The notes under the pieces: generated by a model
The model's database searches: none
Told to the model about the DNA's origin: nothing
What the model saw: only the letters and a program-made list of their open reading frames with translations
Source: CAVSRC01 sp963785065
GTDB taxonomy: Bacteria; Pseudomonadota; Alphaproteobacteria; Rhizobiales; Kaistiaceae
Direction of reading: 5' to 3'
Assembly: GCA_963785065.1 (NCBI GenBank)
Contig: CAWATX010000004.1
Coordinates: 1,195,177-1,259,176, forward strand
Length of the DNA stretch: 64,000 nucleotides
Program-made: the position numbers and the translations under genes
Part shown: piece by piece, positions 16,160 to 26,152 of the stretch
How positions within the stretch are numbered: position 1 is the stretch's first letter
Layout: each line of letters begins with the position of its first letter

Positions 16160-17608
16160 CTATCGGTAGAAACTCGGCAGGAAGAGGATCAGGACGCCCT
16201 GGATCTCCAGGCGGCCGACAATCATCGCGAAGGTCAGCAGCAATTTCGCGGGGTCAGACAGGCTGCTGAAGTTGCCGGCCGGCCCGACGATCGGACCGAT
16301 GCCCGGTCCGACATTGGCCATGCATTCTGCCACTGACGACATCGCCGTCTCCATATCCAGCCCGGTCAGGCCAACCGCCACCGAGAGCACCACGAAGGTT
16401 GCCAGGTAGAGGAAGGCGAACGTGCCCACCGAGCTGACCGCGTCGTCGTTGAGGACCTTTGTGCCATAGTAGATCGGGGAGATTTGGTGCGGATGGAGCA
16501 CTTGCTTCACATGCTGCGTGACAAGACGATAGAGCACGATCAGCCGGAATGTCTTGATGCCGCCTGCGGTCGATCCGGTGCAACCGCCCGGGAAGTTAAA
16601 CAGGAAAAAGGCGGTCGCAACGAACGGACCCCACTTCAGGTAGTCCGTGGAGGCGTAGCCTGTGGTGCTGACGACGGATGTGATGTTGAAAGCCGCTTCG
16701 GTCAGCGCCGAGAAAAAGGGGAGCTGCCCGGTCAGCCACACATAAAGGGTAACGACCAAGACAAATCCGGCGAGCATGCACACGAAGACAGGAATCTGCG
16801 GGTCGATCCGATCCCGCCAACGGCCGGGCCTCAGCACTCTGAGATAGGCGATCATGGGAAGCGCACCCGAGATCATGAACAGAACGCTCGCCCATTGCAG
16901 CGCCGGGCTGTGAAAATAGCCGAAGGAGGCGTCGTGGGTTGAGAATCCGGCGGTCGGCAGGGTCGTCAACGCATGGCATAGCGCGTCGAAGGGTGACATG
17001 CCGAGCGCCCAGTAGGTCAGGCCGCAAGCGAGCGTCAACAACGCGTAGACGCGGCCGACGAGCCTGGCTACGTGCCCCGCCTTGGGAATGACATCCTCCG
17101 AGCGGTCGGAAGATTCCATGCGGAAGAGCTGCATGCCGCCGATCCGGAGGAACGGCAGGATGATGATGGCGAGCCCGATGATCCCGAGGCCGCCCAGCCA
17201 CTGCACGGTCGAGCGCCACAACAGGATCGCCGACGGCATCGTATCGAGGCCGCTCATCACCGTCGAACCGGTGGTGGTGAAGCCCGATACCATCTCGAAG
17301 TAGCCGTCGACGAAGGAGAGGCCGATCGGCTGTCCCATCAGCGGCAGAGCAGCGAAGGCCGGCACCACAAACCAGGAGACCGAGGTCAGCAGGGCGGCAT
17401 CGCGGAAGCGCAGTTCGAACGGGCGGCCCTTGGTGGTGAGGATGCAGGCACCGGCCACCGCCGCGGTGATGGTGGCGCTGATCGTGAAAATCTCCGCGGC
17501 TCCGTCTCCGGCGGCAATTGCCGCCAGAGCCATCAACGCCTCGCCGCCAGCGGTCACCAGCAGAATCCACCCGAGGGCCAGTACGGCAGGCCAGATCTTG
17601 GGTAGCAT
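16160..17608 (-). CDS. trkH: TrkH-family potassium uptake protein
   Basis: 482 residues with about ten to twelve membrane segments and the four pore-loop repeats of the TrkH/HKT family: SGFTTTGSTVMSGLD, LPTAGFSTHDASFGYF, ITSVVSTTGYASTDYL, and SVAECMANVGPGIGPIV. FNFPGGCTGSTAGGIKTFR is also present. It moves K+ across the inner membrane and needs TrkA; no trkA gene is in the window. It is complete, its C-terminus (LILFLPSFYR) ending 13 bases before an IS. It lies close to the divergent kdp locus, giving a K+-transport cluster. Confidence 0.93.
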   Translation of the reverse strand: MLPKIWPAVLALGWILLVTAGGEALMALAAIAAGDGAAEIFTISATITAAVAGACILTTKGRPFELRFRDAALLTSVSWFVVPAFAALPLMGQPIGLSFVDGYFEMVSGFTTTGSTVMSGLDTMPSAILLWRSTVQWLGGLGIIGLAIIILPFLRIGGMQLFRMESSDRSEDVIPKAGHVARLVGRVYALLTLACGLTYWALGMSPFDALCHALTTLPTAGFSTHDASFGYFHSPALQWASVLFMISGALPMIAYLRVLRPGRWRDRIDPQIPVFVCMLAGFVLVVTLYVWLTGQLPFFSALTEAAFNITSVVSTTGYASTDYLKWGPFVATAFFLFNFPGGCTGSTAGGIKTFRLIVLYRLVTQHVKQVLHPHQISPIYYGTKVLNDDAVSSVGTFAFLYLATFVVLSVAVGLTGLDMETAMSSVAECMANVGPGIGPIVGPAGNFSSLSDPAKLLLTFAMIVGRLEIQGVLILFLPSFYR

Positions 17609-17882
17609 GCACTCAGCTCATCTATCGAGACGACGGAATTGCACGCTCAACTCTACGCCCGCGTTGTGTGACGAAGTCGCTGCCCGGCAAGCCATTTCGT
17701 CTCGGAGTAACCCGCGTAGCTTCTCGGACTACAGCCAACAATGAAAACTGCCCCGAATTGCTCAGCCTTTCCCAAGGCTCAGACCACGTACAGAAACGAC
17801 GGGGCGCCATAGGAAAACCAGAGGAAGTCGCCCTCCGCGTTATAAAGATTTCATAAAGGCCATCGGGAGGGCGTGGACGCAG

Positions 17883-18158
17883 GTGTTCCTCCACCACTTC
17901 GGGCGTGTGCGCGCCACGGCGGGACGACACAAGACTACGGATTTGCTCGTTATCTTTGGCCTCCTCGCCGTGACCACTATCCTCGTGTTCTATGCGCTGG
18001 AAGATCGCAGCCCGTGGTACACGCGTGCCTTCGCCGGAACCTGCGCAGCCGCCTCGGTCTACGCCTTCGTGCAAGGCGCTTGGGCGTTCGGAATCGTCGA
18101 AGCCGTGTGGGCGGCCGTCGCGCTGTTGCGCTGGCGAAGGAAGGTGACGTCTGTCTAG
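17883..18158 (+). CDS. Small two-helix membrane protein
   Basis: 91 residues from a GTG codon at 17883. After a basic N-terminus come two hydrophobic helices (LLVIFGLLAVTTILVFYAL and a second around residues 50-82 with AAASVYAFVQGAWAFGIVEA), ending in a basic RWRRKVTSV tail, as in small inner-membrane proteins of the YgaP/DUF type. No family assigned. It is divergent from trkH across a 274-base gap with no other feature. Confidence 0.55.
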   Translation: MFLHHFGRVRATAGRHKTTDLLVIFGLLAVTTILVFYALEDRSPWYTRAFAGTCAAASVYAFVQGAWAFGIVEAVWAAVALLRWRRKVTSV

Positions 18159-18412
18159 AAAGCAGCGCGACTTAATTTGCGCTGTCGGGCCAAGCATGGG
18201 CCTCCACTCTTCGTGATACGCGCCACTGCCTCTGATCTGGACATAAGCGGAAGAGCGATGACGCAGGTGGCTGATTGCCCGACCGCCTACGTACCCAACG
18301 AAGGTCATTCCCTATGTCGCGCCTATTCAGACGCGCTTCGGGCTGACTCGAATTCATATGGGGTTGGCGCCACGGTACGGCCGCAACGAACGCAGACGCC
18401 GGCTTCCAGGAC

Positions 18413-18628
18413 ATGGATTCAGAACGCTTCACAGACAGGGTGTCACGCTGGATCAAGCGCCTCGAAGGCTTTGATCCTTACGGTGAGCAGGCAGACAGAT
18501 ATCGTGCGGTCGAACGGGATCGTTCGCCAGCACCTCCGTCGCCCGTCAGAATACTACTGGAATTCGCGTTGGTGTTGGGGGGAGCAACGCTTCTGATTGC
18601 CGTTATCACGCTGGCCGAGCGATCATGA
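18413..18628 (+). CDS. Small membrane protein
   Basis: 71 residues: a charged N-terminal part (MDSERFTDRVSRWIKRLEGF) and one C-terminal membrane helix (ILLEFALVLGGATLLIAVIT). It lies between the two-helix protein and the kdp operon. No known family. The upstream stretch 18159-18412 shows no gene. Confidence 0.5.
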   Translation: MDSERFTDRVSRWIKRLEGFDPYGEQADRYRAVERDRSPAPPSPVRILLEFALVLGGATLLIAVITLAERS

Positions 18629-18985
18629 CTGCACTTGCCATTGTTCAACGGCACAGAAGAGCGTTTGGCGGGATTCGCTAGCACCGCCGCACCTCCGCCG
18701 TGGCCTTCAGGATCGCCGACGGTAGGACGTTGTCGTAAGCGTCGACCGCGTCCTCCTCACCTAACTGCCGACAAAGAACGCACCGCCATATCGACCGGGC
18801 AGATCGCGGACGCGCCATTCGAGCAGTATCCTTATGAGATCCTTATAGCCGCGTCGGGCGAACCGTCTCGAATTCCTACACGCCGGGTGGCATCTAGGCG
18901 AGCCGAGAGCGGGTGGAGCGCTGAACCTGCGTCATCTCATGGCGCATAGCTCCCAGTGCTGTCGGAAACGCCCCAGGAGGCTAGC
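18629..18985. other. Upstream region of the kdp operon
   Basis: 357 bases without a credible gene. It should contain the kdp promoter and the KdpE site. The only notable element is a tandem CCTTAT word (around 18829 and 18841), which is too weak to call a KdpE box. Confidence 0.4.
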
Positions 18986-19075
18986 ATGATCTTCGATTAC
19001 GTACTTTCCGGATTGGTCACGGCAGGGCTGCTTGGCTACCTTGCTTATGCCTTGCTGCGACCAGAGCGCTTCTGA
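18986..19075 (+). CDS. kdpF: KdpF small subunit of the K+ ATPase
   Basis: 29 residues (MIFDYVLSGLVTAGLLGYLA then YALLRPERF), preceded by a perfect AGGAGG. One membrane helix followed by the L-RPE-F ending is the KdpF signature. KdpF stabilises the KdpABC complex. It opens the operon, 68 bases before kdpB, where kdpA would normally follow. Confidence 0.85.
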   Translation: MIFDYVLSGLVTAGLLGYLAYALLRPERF

Positions 19076-19143
19076 TCTGAAGAAGCAGCTCGCTGCGACG
19101 TCAAACCGCAAATCGTGACCCGACCATTCCTTTGGAGCTTCGC

Positions 19144-21255
19144 ATGGAAACGTCTGTTTCGCGCAAGCGTATGCCCGTCTCTTCGCTCGCTGACCCCAAG
19201 ATCGTCGTGCCGGCGCTCGGAGAGTCGTTGCGCAAGCTGGACCCCCGCATTCTCATCCGCAATCCAGTGATGTTCGTCGTCGAGGTCGTCGCAGCGTTGA
19301 CGACCATTCTCTTTGTACGCGATTTGATCACCGGTGGCGCCAACCTCGGCTTTTCGTTCCAGATCATTCTCTGGCTATGGTTCACCGTGCTGTTCGCCAA
19401 CTTCGCCGAGGCAGTGGCCGAAGGGCGCGGCAAGGCGCAGGCTGACGCCCTGAGGCAAACCCGCACCGAGACCCAGGCCAAGCTGCTGACCGTCGCCGAC
19501 CAGACCAAGTACAAGGTCGTGGCCGGGACGAGCTTGAAAGTCGGCGATATCGTCCTTGTCGAAGCCGGTGACCTGATCCCGTCGGACGGCGAAGTCATCG
19601 AAGGCGTAGCCTCTGTCAACGAAGCGGCGATCACCGGCGAATCCGCGCCAGTCATAAGGGAGTCCGGTGGCGACCGCTCGGCCGTAACTGGTGGAACGCA
19701 GGTTCTTTCGGATTGGATCAAGGTCCGCATCACCACTGCGCCGGGATCGACGTTCCTCGATCGCATGATCCGGCTGGTGGAGGGCGCCGAGCGCCAGAAG
19801 ACGCCCAACGAGATCGCTCTGAATGTCCTGCTTGCGGGGTTGACGATCATCTTCGTCCTGGCCGTGGCGACCATACCAAGCTTCGCCTCTTATGCCGGTG
19901 GCAGCATTCCGATCGTCGTCTTGGTCGCCCTTTTCGTTGCCCTGATTCCAACAACGATCGGCGCACTGTTGTCGGCGATCGGCATTGCCGGCATGGACCG
20001 GCTGGTCCGGTTCAACGTCTTGGCCATGTCGGGGCGAGCGGTCGAGGCTGCCGGAGACGTCGACACGCTCCTGCTGGACAAGACCGGCACGATCACCCTC
20101 GGCGATCGCCAGGCGACCGATTTCAGAGCCCTTCGCGGTGTCACGGAGGCCGAACTGGCCGATGCGGCGCAGCTGGCGTCCCTAGCGGACGAGACTCCGG
20201 AGGGACGTTCGATCGTCGTGCTTGCCAAGGAAAAGTATGGACTCCGTGGCCGCGAGGTGGGGTCAGGCCAAGCGCGATTCATTCCATTTACTGCGCAGAG
20301 TCGCATGAGCGGGGTTGAGGTCGGCGGATCCTGGGTTCGGAAAGGCGCCGTCGATGCTATCCTGACGTTCCTCAACTCTTCACCGCCGGCTGTCGATGCC
20401 TCCGGACCGACGCGCACCAACTCTTCGGTGAGCGCGGATACGGTTCGCGAGGTGAACGCCATCGCCGAAGAAATCGCCAAGTCCGGTGGAACCCCGTTGG
20501 CCGTTGCGAAAGACGGCAAGCTGCTCGGGGTGGTGCACCTCAAGGACATCGTCAAGGGCGGCATTCGAGAGCGCTTCGCCGAACTCAGGCGCATGGGAAT
20601 CCGCACGATCATGATCACCGGCGATAACCCGATGACCGCGGCGGCCATTGCCGCCGAGGCCGGCGTCGACGACTTCCTCGCCCAGGCGACGCCCGAAGAC
20701 AAATTGAAGCTCATCCGCGACGAGCAAGCGAAGGGCAAGCTGGTGGCCATGTGCGGGGATGGCACCAACGACGCCCCGGCGCTCGCGCAGTCTGATGTTG
20801 GCGTTGCTATGAACACCGGCACTCAGGCCGCGCGCGAGGCCGGCAACATGGTCGACCTCGACTCGAATCCGACCAAGCTCATCGAGATCGTGGAGATCGG
20901 CAAGCAGCTTCTCATGACACGCGGCGCGTTGACGACCTTCTCGGTCGCCAACGACGTGGCGAAATATTTCGCGATCATCCCGGCGATGTTCCTTGCGCTC
21001 TATCCGCAGCTTGGCGCGTTGAACATTATGCATCTGGCGACACCGCAGAGCGCCATTCTGTCCGCCATCATCTTCAATGCGGTGATTATCATTGCCCTGA
21101 TTCCGCTCGCACTCAGGGGCGTGAAATACCGTGCGATCGGCGCACCGGCGGTGCTGAGGCGCAACCTCCTGATCTACGGATTGGGAGGCCTGATCGTGCC
21201 GTTCGTCGGTATCAAGCTGATCGACATACTGATCACCGCTTTGCATCTTGCCTGA
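19144..21255 (+). CDS. kdpB: Potassium-transporting ATPase ATP-binding subunit KdpB
   Basis: 703 residues from ATG 19144; a TTG 12 bases upstream is open but less likely, since TGGAG is well placed for the ATG. P-type ATPase motifs: TGES at 164-167, IPTTIGALLSAIGIAGMDRL in the membrane, phosphorylated Asp312 in DKTGTITLGDR, ITGDNPMTAAAIA, and the hinge MCGDGTNDAPALAQ. It hydrolyses ATP to drive K+ uptake through KdpA. The gene precedes kdpA here, the reverse of the usual kdpFABC order. Intact. Confidence 0.96.
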   Translation: METSVSRKRMPVSSLADPKIVVPALGESLRKLDPRILIRNPVMFVVEVVAALTTILFVRDLITGGANLGFSFQIILWLWFTVLFANFAEAVAEGRGKAQADALRQTRTETQAKLLTVADQTKYKVVAGTSLKVGDIVLVEAGDLIPSDGEVIEGVASVNEAAITGESAPVIRESGGDRSAVTGGTQVLSDWIKVRITTAPGSTFLDRMIRLVEGAERQKTPNEIALNVLLAGLTIIFVLAVATIPSFASYAGGSIPIVVLVALFVALIPTTIGALLSAIGIAGMDRLVRFNVLAMSGRAVEAAGDVDTLLLDKTGTITLGDRQATDFRALRGVTEAELADAAQLASLADETPEGRSIVVLAKEKYGLRGREVGSGQARFIPFTAQSRMSGVEVGGSWVRKGAVDAILTFLNSSPPAVDASGPTRTNSSVSADTVREVNAIAEEIAKSGGTPLAVAKDGKLLGVVHLKDIVKGGIRERFAELRRMGIRTIMITGDNPMTAAAIAAEAGVDDFLAQATPEDKLKLIRDEQAKGKLVAMCGDGTNDAPALAQSDVGVAMNTGTQAAREAGNMVDLDSNPTKLIEIVEIGKQLLMTRGALTTFSVANDVAKYFAIIPAMFLALYPQLGALNIMHLATPQSAILSAIIFNAVIIIALIPLALRGVKYRAIGAPAVLRRNLLIYGLGGLIVPFVGIKLIDILITALHLA

Positions 21256-21272
21256 TCGGAAAGGGTATTCCC

Positions 21273-21353
21273 ATGGCGATCATCTATCTGCTTCTCGGAC
21301 TTGCGATCTTCGCGTTGCTCCTCTGGATGACCTCCGTGGTCGACCGAGCCTGA
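21273..21353 (+). CDS. 26-residue membrane peptide between kdpB and kdpA
   Basis: Sequence MAIIYLLLGLAIFALLLWMT then SVVDRA; GAAAGGG lies upstream as a ribosome site. A single membrane helix. It sits directly before kdpA, the position kdpF holds in other operons, yet a clear KdpF already precedes kdpB. It may be a second KdpF-like subunit. Confidence 0.6.
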   Translation: MAIIYLLLGLAIFALLLWMTSVVDRA

Positions 21354-21374
21354 ACGCTGACCTGGAGAGAACCC

Positions 21375-23064
21375 ATGTTCGGATACGCATTACTTTTCGT
21401 TGTTCTCGTCGTCGGCGGCACAGCCCTGCTGTCGTGGCCGCTCGGCCGCTACATGAAATGGGCGATGGAGCCGGATGCGCCCACGCAAGGCGCGGCGGGC
21501 ACGTTTGACCGAATTTTCCAACTCTTCGGCGGGCCGCTCACCCGCAGATCGCAGGATTGGAAGCAGTATCTGGTTGCGATGCTGGTCTTCAATGTGGTGA
21601 TGTTCGCGGTCAGCTTCGGCGCCATGGCCTTGCAGCAGTATTTGCCGCTCAACCCTGACGGCAAAGGCGCGATCGATCCCAGCATCATCTTCAATACGGC
21701 GGCCTCCTTCACCACCAACACCAATCTGCAGCACTACTCCGGCGAAGTGTCGATGAGCTACCTTTCGCAGCTCGTCGCGCTGATGCTGCTGCAGTTCCTG
21801 TCGGCGGCAACCGGCGTCGCCGCGCTCGCGGCGCTGGCGCGCGGTTTGGCCGGCCGATCCCTTGGCAACTTCTTCATCGATTTGCAGCGTGCCACGTTCC
21901 TCGTGTTCCTGCCCGTGGCGCTCGTTGTGGCGCTGCTGATGGTGATCGGCGGCATGCCGATGACCTTCGATGGCTCGGCGATAGCCCACACGCTCGAGGG
22001 GGTTCAACAGACCATCGCCCGCGGTCCGGTGGCGGCCTTCGTGAGCATCAAGCAGCTCGGCACCAACGGTGGCGGCTTCTTTGGCCCGAACAGCACGCAC
22101 CCGTTCGAGAATCCGAACTTCTGGACGAACGCGGTGTCGATGATCGCGATCATTCTGATCCCGATGGCGTGCGTCTGGATGTTCGGGCGGATCATCGGGC
22201 GTATGCGTCACGCCACCGTGGTGTTTGGCGTGATGCTCGCTCTGGTGCTGGTGAGGATCGCAGCTCGCGGTTTCCTTCGAGACGGCGCCGACCGAAGCTT
22301 TTGCAAATCTTCCCATCGAGCAGACCGTCGGCAATCTCGAAGGCAAGGAGCTGCGCTTCGGCGCCGCCTCGGGCCCGCTCTGGTCGGTTCTGACGACCTC
22401 GACGTCGAACGGCTCCGTCGGCGCCATGCATGACAGCCTCAACCCGTTGACCGGGTTGATGCCGATGATCGGCATGTGGCTTAACGAGGATTTTGGCGGC
22501 GTCGGCGTCGGAATGATCAACATGTTCCTCTACATCATCGTCGGCGTCTTCCTCGCCGGCATGATGGTGGGGCGCACGCCGGAATACCTCGGCTGGCGGG
22601 TCGAATCGCGCGAGGTCAAGTTCGCCATTCTCGCGCTTCTGGCTCACGGCCTGTTCATCCTCGGTGGGACGGCAATATTCGCTCCGACAGCGTGGGGTCG
22701 AGATGTGCTGAACAATATCGGACCGCACGGTTTCAGCGAAATCCTATATGAGTTCAGTTCGGCAAGCGCCAACAACGGCTCAGGATTCGAAGGGATCAAC
22801 GACGGCGTGTGGACCGTCCCGTGGCAGGTCGCCACCGGCCTGGTCATGCTGCTTGCCCGCTTCATCCCGATCATCCTGCCGCTGGCGATCGTCGGCTCGC
22901 TGATGAAGAAGAAACGTGCGGCGGAGTCGGTGGGTACGCTCGGTGTCGAGGACGGCACCTTCGCCGGCATGTTGGCCGCAACGATCCTTGTGATTGGGGC
23001 GCTGACCTTCTTCCCCGCCGCGACGCTCGGACCCATCGCCGAGCACTTCATCTATATGCAGTGA
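21375..23064 (+). pseudogene. kdpA: Potassium-binding channel subunit KdpA, one frameshift
   Basis: The frame from ATG 21375 encodes KdpA up to about residue 298 and then runs out of register. The second part continues one frame away (FETAPTEAFANLPIEQTVGN ... to 23064). One extra base, most simply a C in GGTTTCCTTC near 22273, explains it. All four K+ filter regions are present: TNTNLQHYSGE, LGTNGGGFFGPNSTHPFENP, STSNGSVGAMHDSLNPL, SASANNGSGFEG. Apart from that base the gene is well preserved, so either a recent mutation or a sequencing error. KdpA carries K+ across the membrane; without repair the pump cannot form. Confidence 0.9.
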
Positions 23065-23083
23065 TCCTGCTGGAGATCGGAAC

Positions 23084-23647
23084 ATGCAATCGCTGTTTGC
23101 AAGCATTCGTATCGTCATAGCAACGATGGCCATCTGCGTTGCCGGGTACGCGACCGTGATCTGGGCGGCAGCCCAGGCTCTGACGCCGGCGACCGCAAAC
23201 GGTTCGCTGATTACCTCCGCGGAGGGAACCGTCATCGGCAGCCGGCTGATCGCGCAGAAGTTCACGCAGCCGCGCTACTTCTGGCCGCGCCCTTCCGCGG
23301 TTGACTACAATGCCGCCGGCGCCGGCGGCAGCAACAAGTCCCCAACGAGCCCAGATTTGACCGACCGGGCGAAGGAGATTATCGCCGCGTACGGCGCCAC
23401 GGCCGACAATCCGCTGCCGCCGGAACTGGCGGCAGCATCCGGCGGCGGCCTTGACCCTCACATTTCCGTGCATGCGGCACTATATCAGGTGCCGCGCGTT
23501 GCCGCGGCCCGCGGTCTTTCTGAAGCACAGGTCGAGACGTTGATTCGGGCCCGGGCCTTTGCGCCCGGCGGATTCCTGACGCCCGACCGGCTGGTCAATG
23601 TGCTTGAACTCAACCTCGCCCTGGATCAGCTTTCATCGGCCGGGTGA
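23084..23647 (+). CDS. kdpC: Potassium-transporting ATPase subunit KdpC
   Basis: 187 residues: one N-terminal membrane helix (IVIATMAICVAGYATVIWA), then the KdpC periplasmic domain with GSRLIAQKFTQPRYFWPRPS, YNAAGAGGSNKSPTSPDL, and LDPHISVHAALYQVPRVAAA. It supports the KdpAB complex. It follows kdpA by 19 bases. The 195 bases to the kinase gene hold no gene. Confidence 0.95.
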   Translation: MQSLFASIRIVIATMAICVAGYATVIWAAAQALTPATANGSLITSAEGTVIGSRLIAQKFTQPRYFWPRPSAVDYNAAGAGGSNKSPTSPDLTDRAKEIIAAYGATADNPLPPELAAASGGGLDPHISVHAALYQVPRVAAARGLSEAQVETLIRARAFAPGGFLTPDRLVNVLELNLALDQLSSAG

Positions 23648-23842
23648 CCTGAAATCCCCCTGCCAGTCCTGCCGACCCGATGATAGCGTCGACGGCAAGG
23701 CTGGCAGGGCTGCCTGACGTTGCAGCGCTTCGAGGTGAGGCTATAGCGAGTCGACTTGTGCAGCTAATCTGGACCAGGACGCGGGCGCGAATGCGAACCC
23801 CGCCGGACCGTCCGAAGGAGCGCAGGCGCTGCGGCGAGGGGC

Positions 23843-25396
23843 ATGCTCATCAAGGATCGTAATGACACCGTGAACATTTCCCGCGGCTTCAACGTCGCGC
23901 CTTATGGCCTGGCGCTGATCGCTGTAGCTCTGGCGACCGGAATTGGAGAACTCCTGTGGCCGTGGGGCGGCCTCTCCAACATCGACCTTGTCTTTCTGAC
24001 AGCGGTGGTTGCGACGGCGGTTCGCTTTGGCCTCGGGCCCTCAATCTTTGCGAGTATCGTCTCGGCGCTTTCCTACAACTTCTTCTTCACAGATCCCTAC
24101 CACACGTTTGTCATCGCCGACCCGACCAACGTCATCGCGGTTCTGTTTTTTGCTGTTGTCGCAGTGGTCGTCTCCAATCTCGCGGCGCGTGCGCGTGCGC
24201 AAGCCATCGTCGCAGAGGACCGCGCGCGAACGACCGAGTCTCTCTATGCCTTCAGCGGCAAGCTCGCGGGCATCGGCACGCTGGACGATCTGCTTTGGGC
24301 AACGGCGCACCAGATCGCTTCCATGCTGCAGGTCCGGGTCGTCATTCTCCTTCCGGAGAAGGGGACCGTCGCTCTCAAGGCCGGATATCCACCCATTGAT
24401 GCCTTGGCCGAATCCGATATCGCGGCAGCCATGTGGACCTGGGAACACAGTCGCGTCGCGGGCCGCGACGCGGACATACTTCCCGGCGCCAAACGTCTCT
24501 TTGTTCCAATGCGGACGAGTCAGGGCGCAGTCGGCGTGGTTGGCGTCGACAAGGACGAACCGGGCATGATGTTGACGCCAAATGAGCGGCGCCTTCTTGA
24601 TGCGCTGGTCGACCAAAGCGCTGTCGCAGTCGAGCGTGTCCATCTTGTCGAGGACATGGAACGGGTTAAGTTGACCGTTGAGACCGAGCGGTTGCGCTCA
24701 GCACTGCTGACGTCGATCTCGCACGACCTCAAGACCCCGCTGGCCGCGGTTCTCGCTTCTGCCGGTGCACTGCGCACGATGTCGAAGCAGCTGACCGAGC
24801 CGCAAAAGGCTGACCTTCTCGATACCGTCGTCGAAGAATCTGAGAGGCTCAATCGGTTCATCGCGAATCTTCTCGACATGACGAGATTGGAATCCGGGGC
24901 CATGACGCCCAACGCAGCGCGACATGACCTTAACGAGATCATCGGCAGCACACTGAGACGAGCAGAAAAGGTCCTCGACCAGCACCGCGTGGAGCTGCAG
25001 GTATCCCGTGACCTGCCGATGCTTGATCTGGACCCGATCCTCATCGAGCAGGCGCTTTTCAATTTGCTTGATAACGCCGCGAAATACGCGGCAACCGGCA
25101 CTGCTATTTGCATCAGAAGCTGGCGAGACGATGATGAGGTCGTACTCCAGGTCCTCGACGAAGGGGTCGGCATCCCTACTGCGGACCTTGACCGCATCTT
25201 CGACAAGTTCTATCGGGCGCGGAAGGGCGATCATGTCCGTGCCGGAACGGGGCTCGGTCTGCCGGTTGCGCGGGGCTTCCTTGAGGCATCGAACGGCACC
25301 CTGACGGCCGCCAACCGGTCCGACCGTCGAGGGGCCATCTTCACCGTTCGGCTGCCAATTCCCCCCGAGCGTCCCCTGCTGGATGTCGAGCAATGA
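23843..25396 (+). CDS. kdpD: KdpD-type sensor histidine kinase lacking the N-terminal KdpD/USP domains
   Basis: 517 residues against about 900 for full KdpD. It begins with the four membrane helices (DUF4118; 20-112), followed by a GAF-like domain (about 135-265) and a complete kinase: H-box SISHDLKTPLA with His294, N-box LLDNAAKYA, G1 DEGVGIPTAD, G2 GTGLGLPVARG. The cytosolic Walker-A KdpD domain and universal-stress domain that normally come first are absent; a separate gene for them lies at 26798. It overlaps kdpE by four bases (ATGA), so it is the cognate kinase. Start at ATG 23843 is preceded by GAGGGG. Confidence 0.9.
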   Translation: MLIKDRNDTVNISRGFNVAPYGLALIAVALATGIGELLWPWGGLSNIDLVFLTAVVATAVRFGLGPSIFASIVSALSYNFFFTDPYHTFVIADPTNVIAVLFFAVVAVVVSNLAARARAQAIVAEDRARTTESLYAFSGKLAGIGTLDDLLWATAHQIASMLQVRVVILLPEKGTVALKAGYPPIDALAESDIAAAMWTWEHSRVAGRDADILPGAKRLFVPMRTSQGAVGVVGVDKDEPGMMLTPNERRLLDALVDQSAVAVERVHLVEDMERVKLTVETERLRSALLTSISHDLKTPLAAVLASAGALRTMSKQLTEPQKADLLDTVVEESERLNRFIANLLDMTRLESGAMTPNAARHDLNEIIGSTLRRAEKVLDQHRVELQVSRDLPMLDLDPILIEQALFNLLDNAAKYAATGTAICIRSWRDDDEVVLQVLDEGVGIPTADLDRIFDKFYRARKGDHVRAGTGLGLPVARGFLEASNGTLTAANRSDRRGAIFTVRLPIPPERPLLDVEQ

Positions 25397-26082
25397 GTGG
25401 GCTGAACTCGAAAGTCCTTGTGATCGACGACGAACCCCCAATCCGCAAGCTGCTGCGCATGGGGCTTGGGACGCAAGGGTATGAGACGATCGAGGCCCCA
25501 AACGGCAAGGTCGCCCTGGAAATGCTTGAGCACGACCCCGACCTGATCATACTCGATCTCGGTCTCCCCGATATCGATGGATTGGATTTGCTGCGCACGA
25601 TCCGCAGCCGAAATGCAACGGTTCCCATCGTTGTTCTGTCGAGCCGCGGCGACGAAAGTGGAAAAGTGCAGGCGCTGGATCTTGGGGCCGACGACTACGT
25701 CACCAAGCCATTCGGCATGGAGGAACTGCTCGCCCGCCTCAGGGCGGCAGTTCGACATCAATTGCAGACGCAGGGTGAGCACCCGGTCTTCCACGTCGGC
25801 GACTTGACCGTGGATTTGGTCCGCCGCATCGTCAAGGTGGGCGACGGGGAGGTGAGGCTCTCACCGAAAGAGTACGACCTGCTGCGTGTCCTGGTCCAAC
25901 ACGCCGGAAAGGTGCTCACCCACAAATTCCTCCTTGGCGAGCTATGGGACCCTTTGACTGACACACAATACCTTCGTGTCTATGTCCGCCAGCTCAGGCA
26001 AAAGATCGAAGCGGACCCGGAGCGCCCGCAATACGTTTTGACTGAGACCGGTATTGGATACCGGCTCCGCGCCCCGGATTGA
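25393..26082 (+). CDS. kdpE: Response regulator KdpE (OmpR family)
   Basis: 229 residues. Receiver domain with the acidic pair IDDE (11-14), phospho-acceptor Asp55 (LIILDLGLPD), VVLSSRG and Lys in YVTKPFG. Winged-helix output domain with LSPKEYDLLRVLVQHAGKVL and VRQLRQKIE ... VLTETGIGYRLR. It overlaps the upstream kinase gene by four bases. It is expected to activate kdp transcription when K+ is low. Confidence 0.95.
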   Translation: MSGLNSKVLVIDDEPPIRKLLRMGLGTQGYETIEAPNGKVALEMLEHDPDLIILDLGLPDIDGLDLLRTIRSRNATVPIVVLSSRGDESGKVQALDLGADDYVTKPFGMEELLARLRAAVRHQLQTQGEHPVFHVGDLTVDLVRRIVKVGDGEVRLSPKEYDLLRVLVQHAGKVLTHKFLLGELWDPLTDTQYLRVYVRQLRQKIEADPERPQYVLTETGIGYRLRAPD

Positions 26083-26152
26083 ACTCGTGCGTTTAGGACG
26101 CATGCATCTGGTGTCGAGGAGGGCTATTCAGCCCCTCGTGATTGGAGCGACA

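Noticed and set aside
18820..18860. Tandem CCTTAT as KdpE binding site
   Set aside because: Only two short words; does not resemble the T-rich KdpE box well enough to call.
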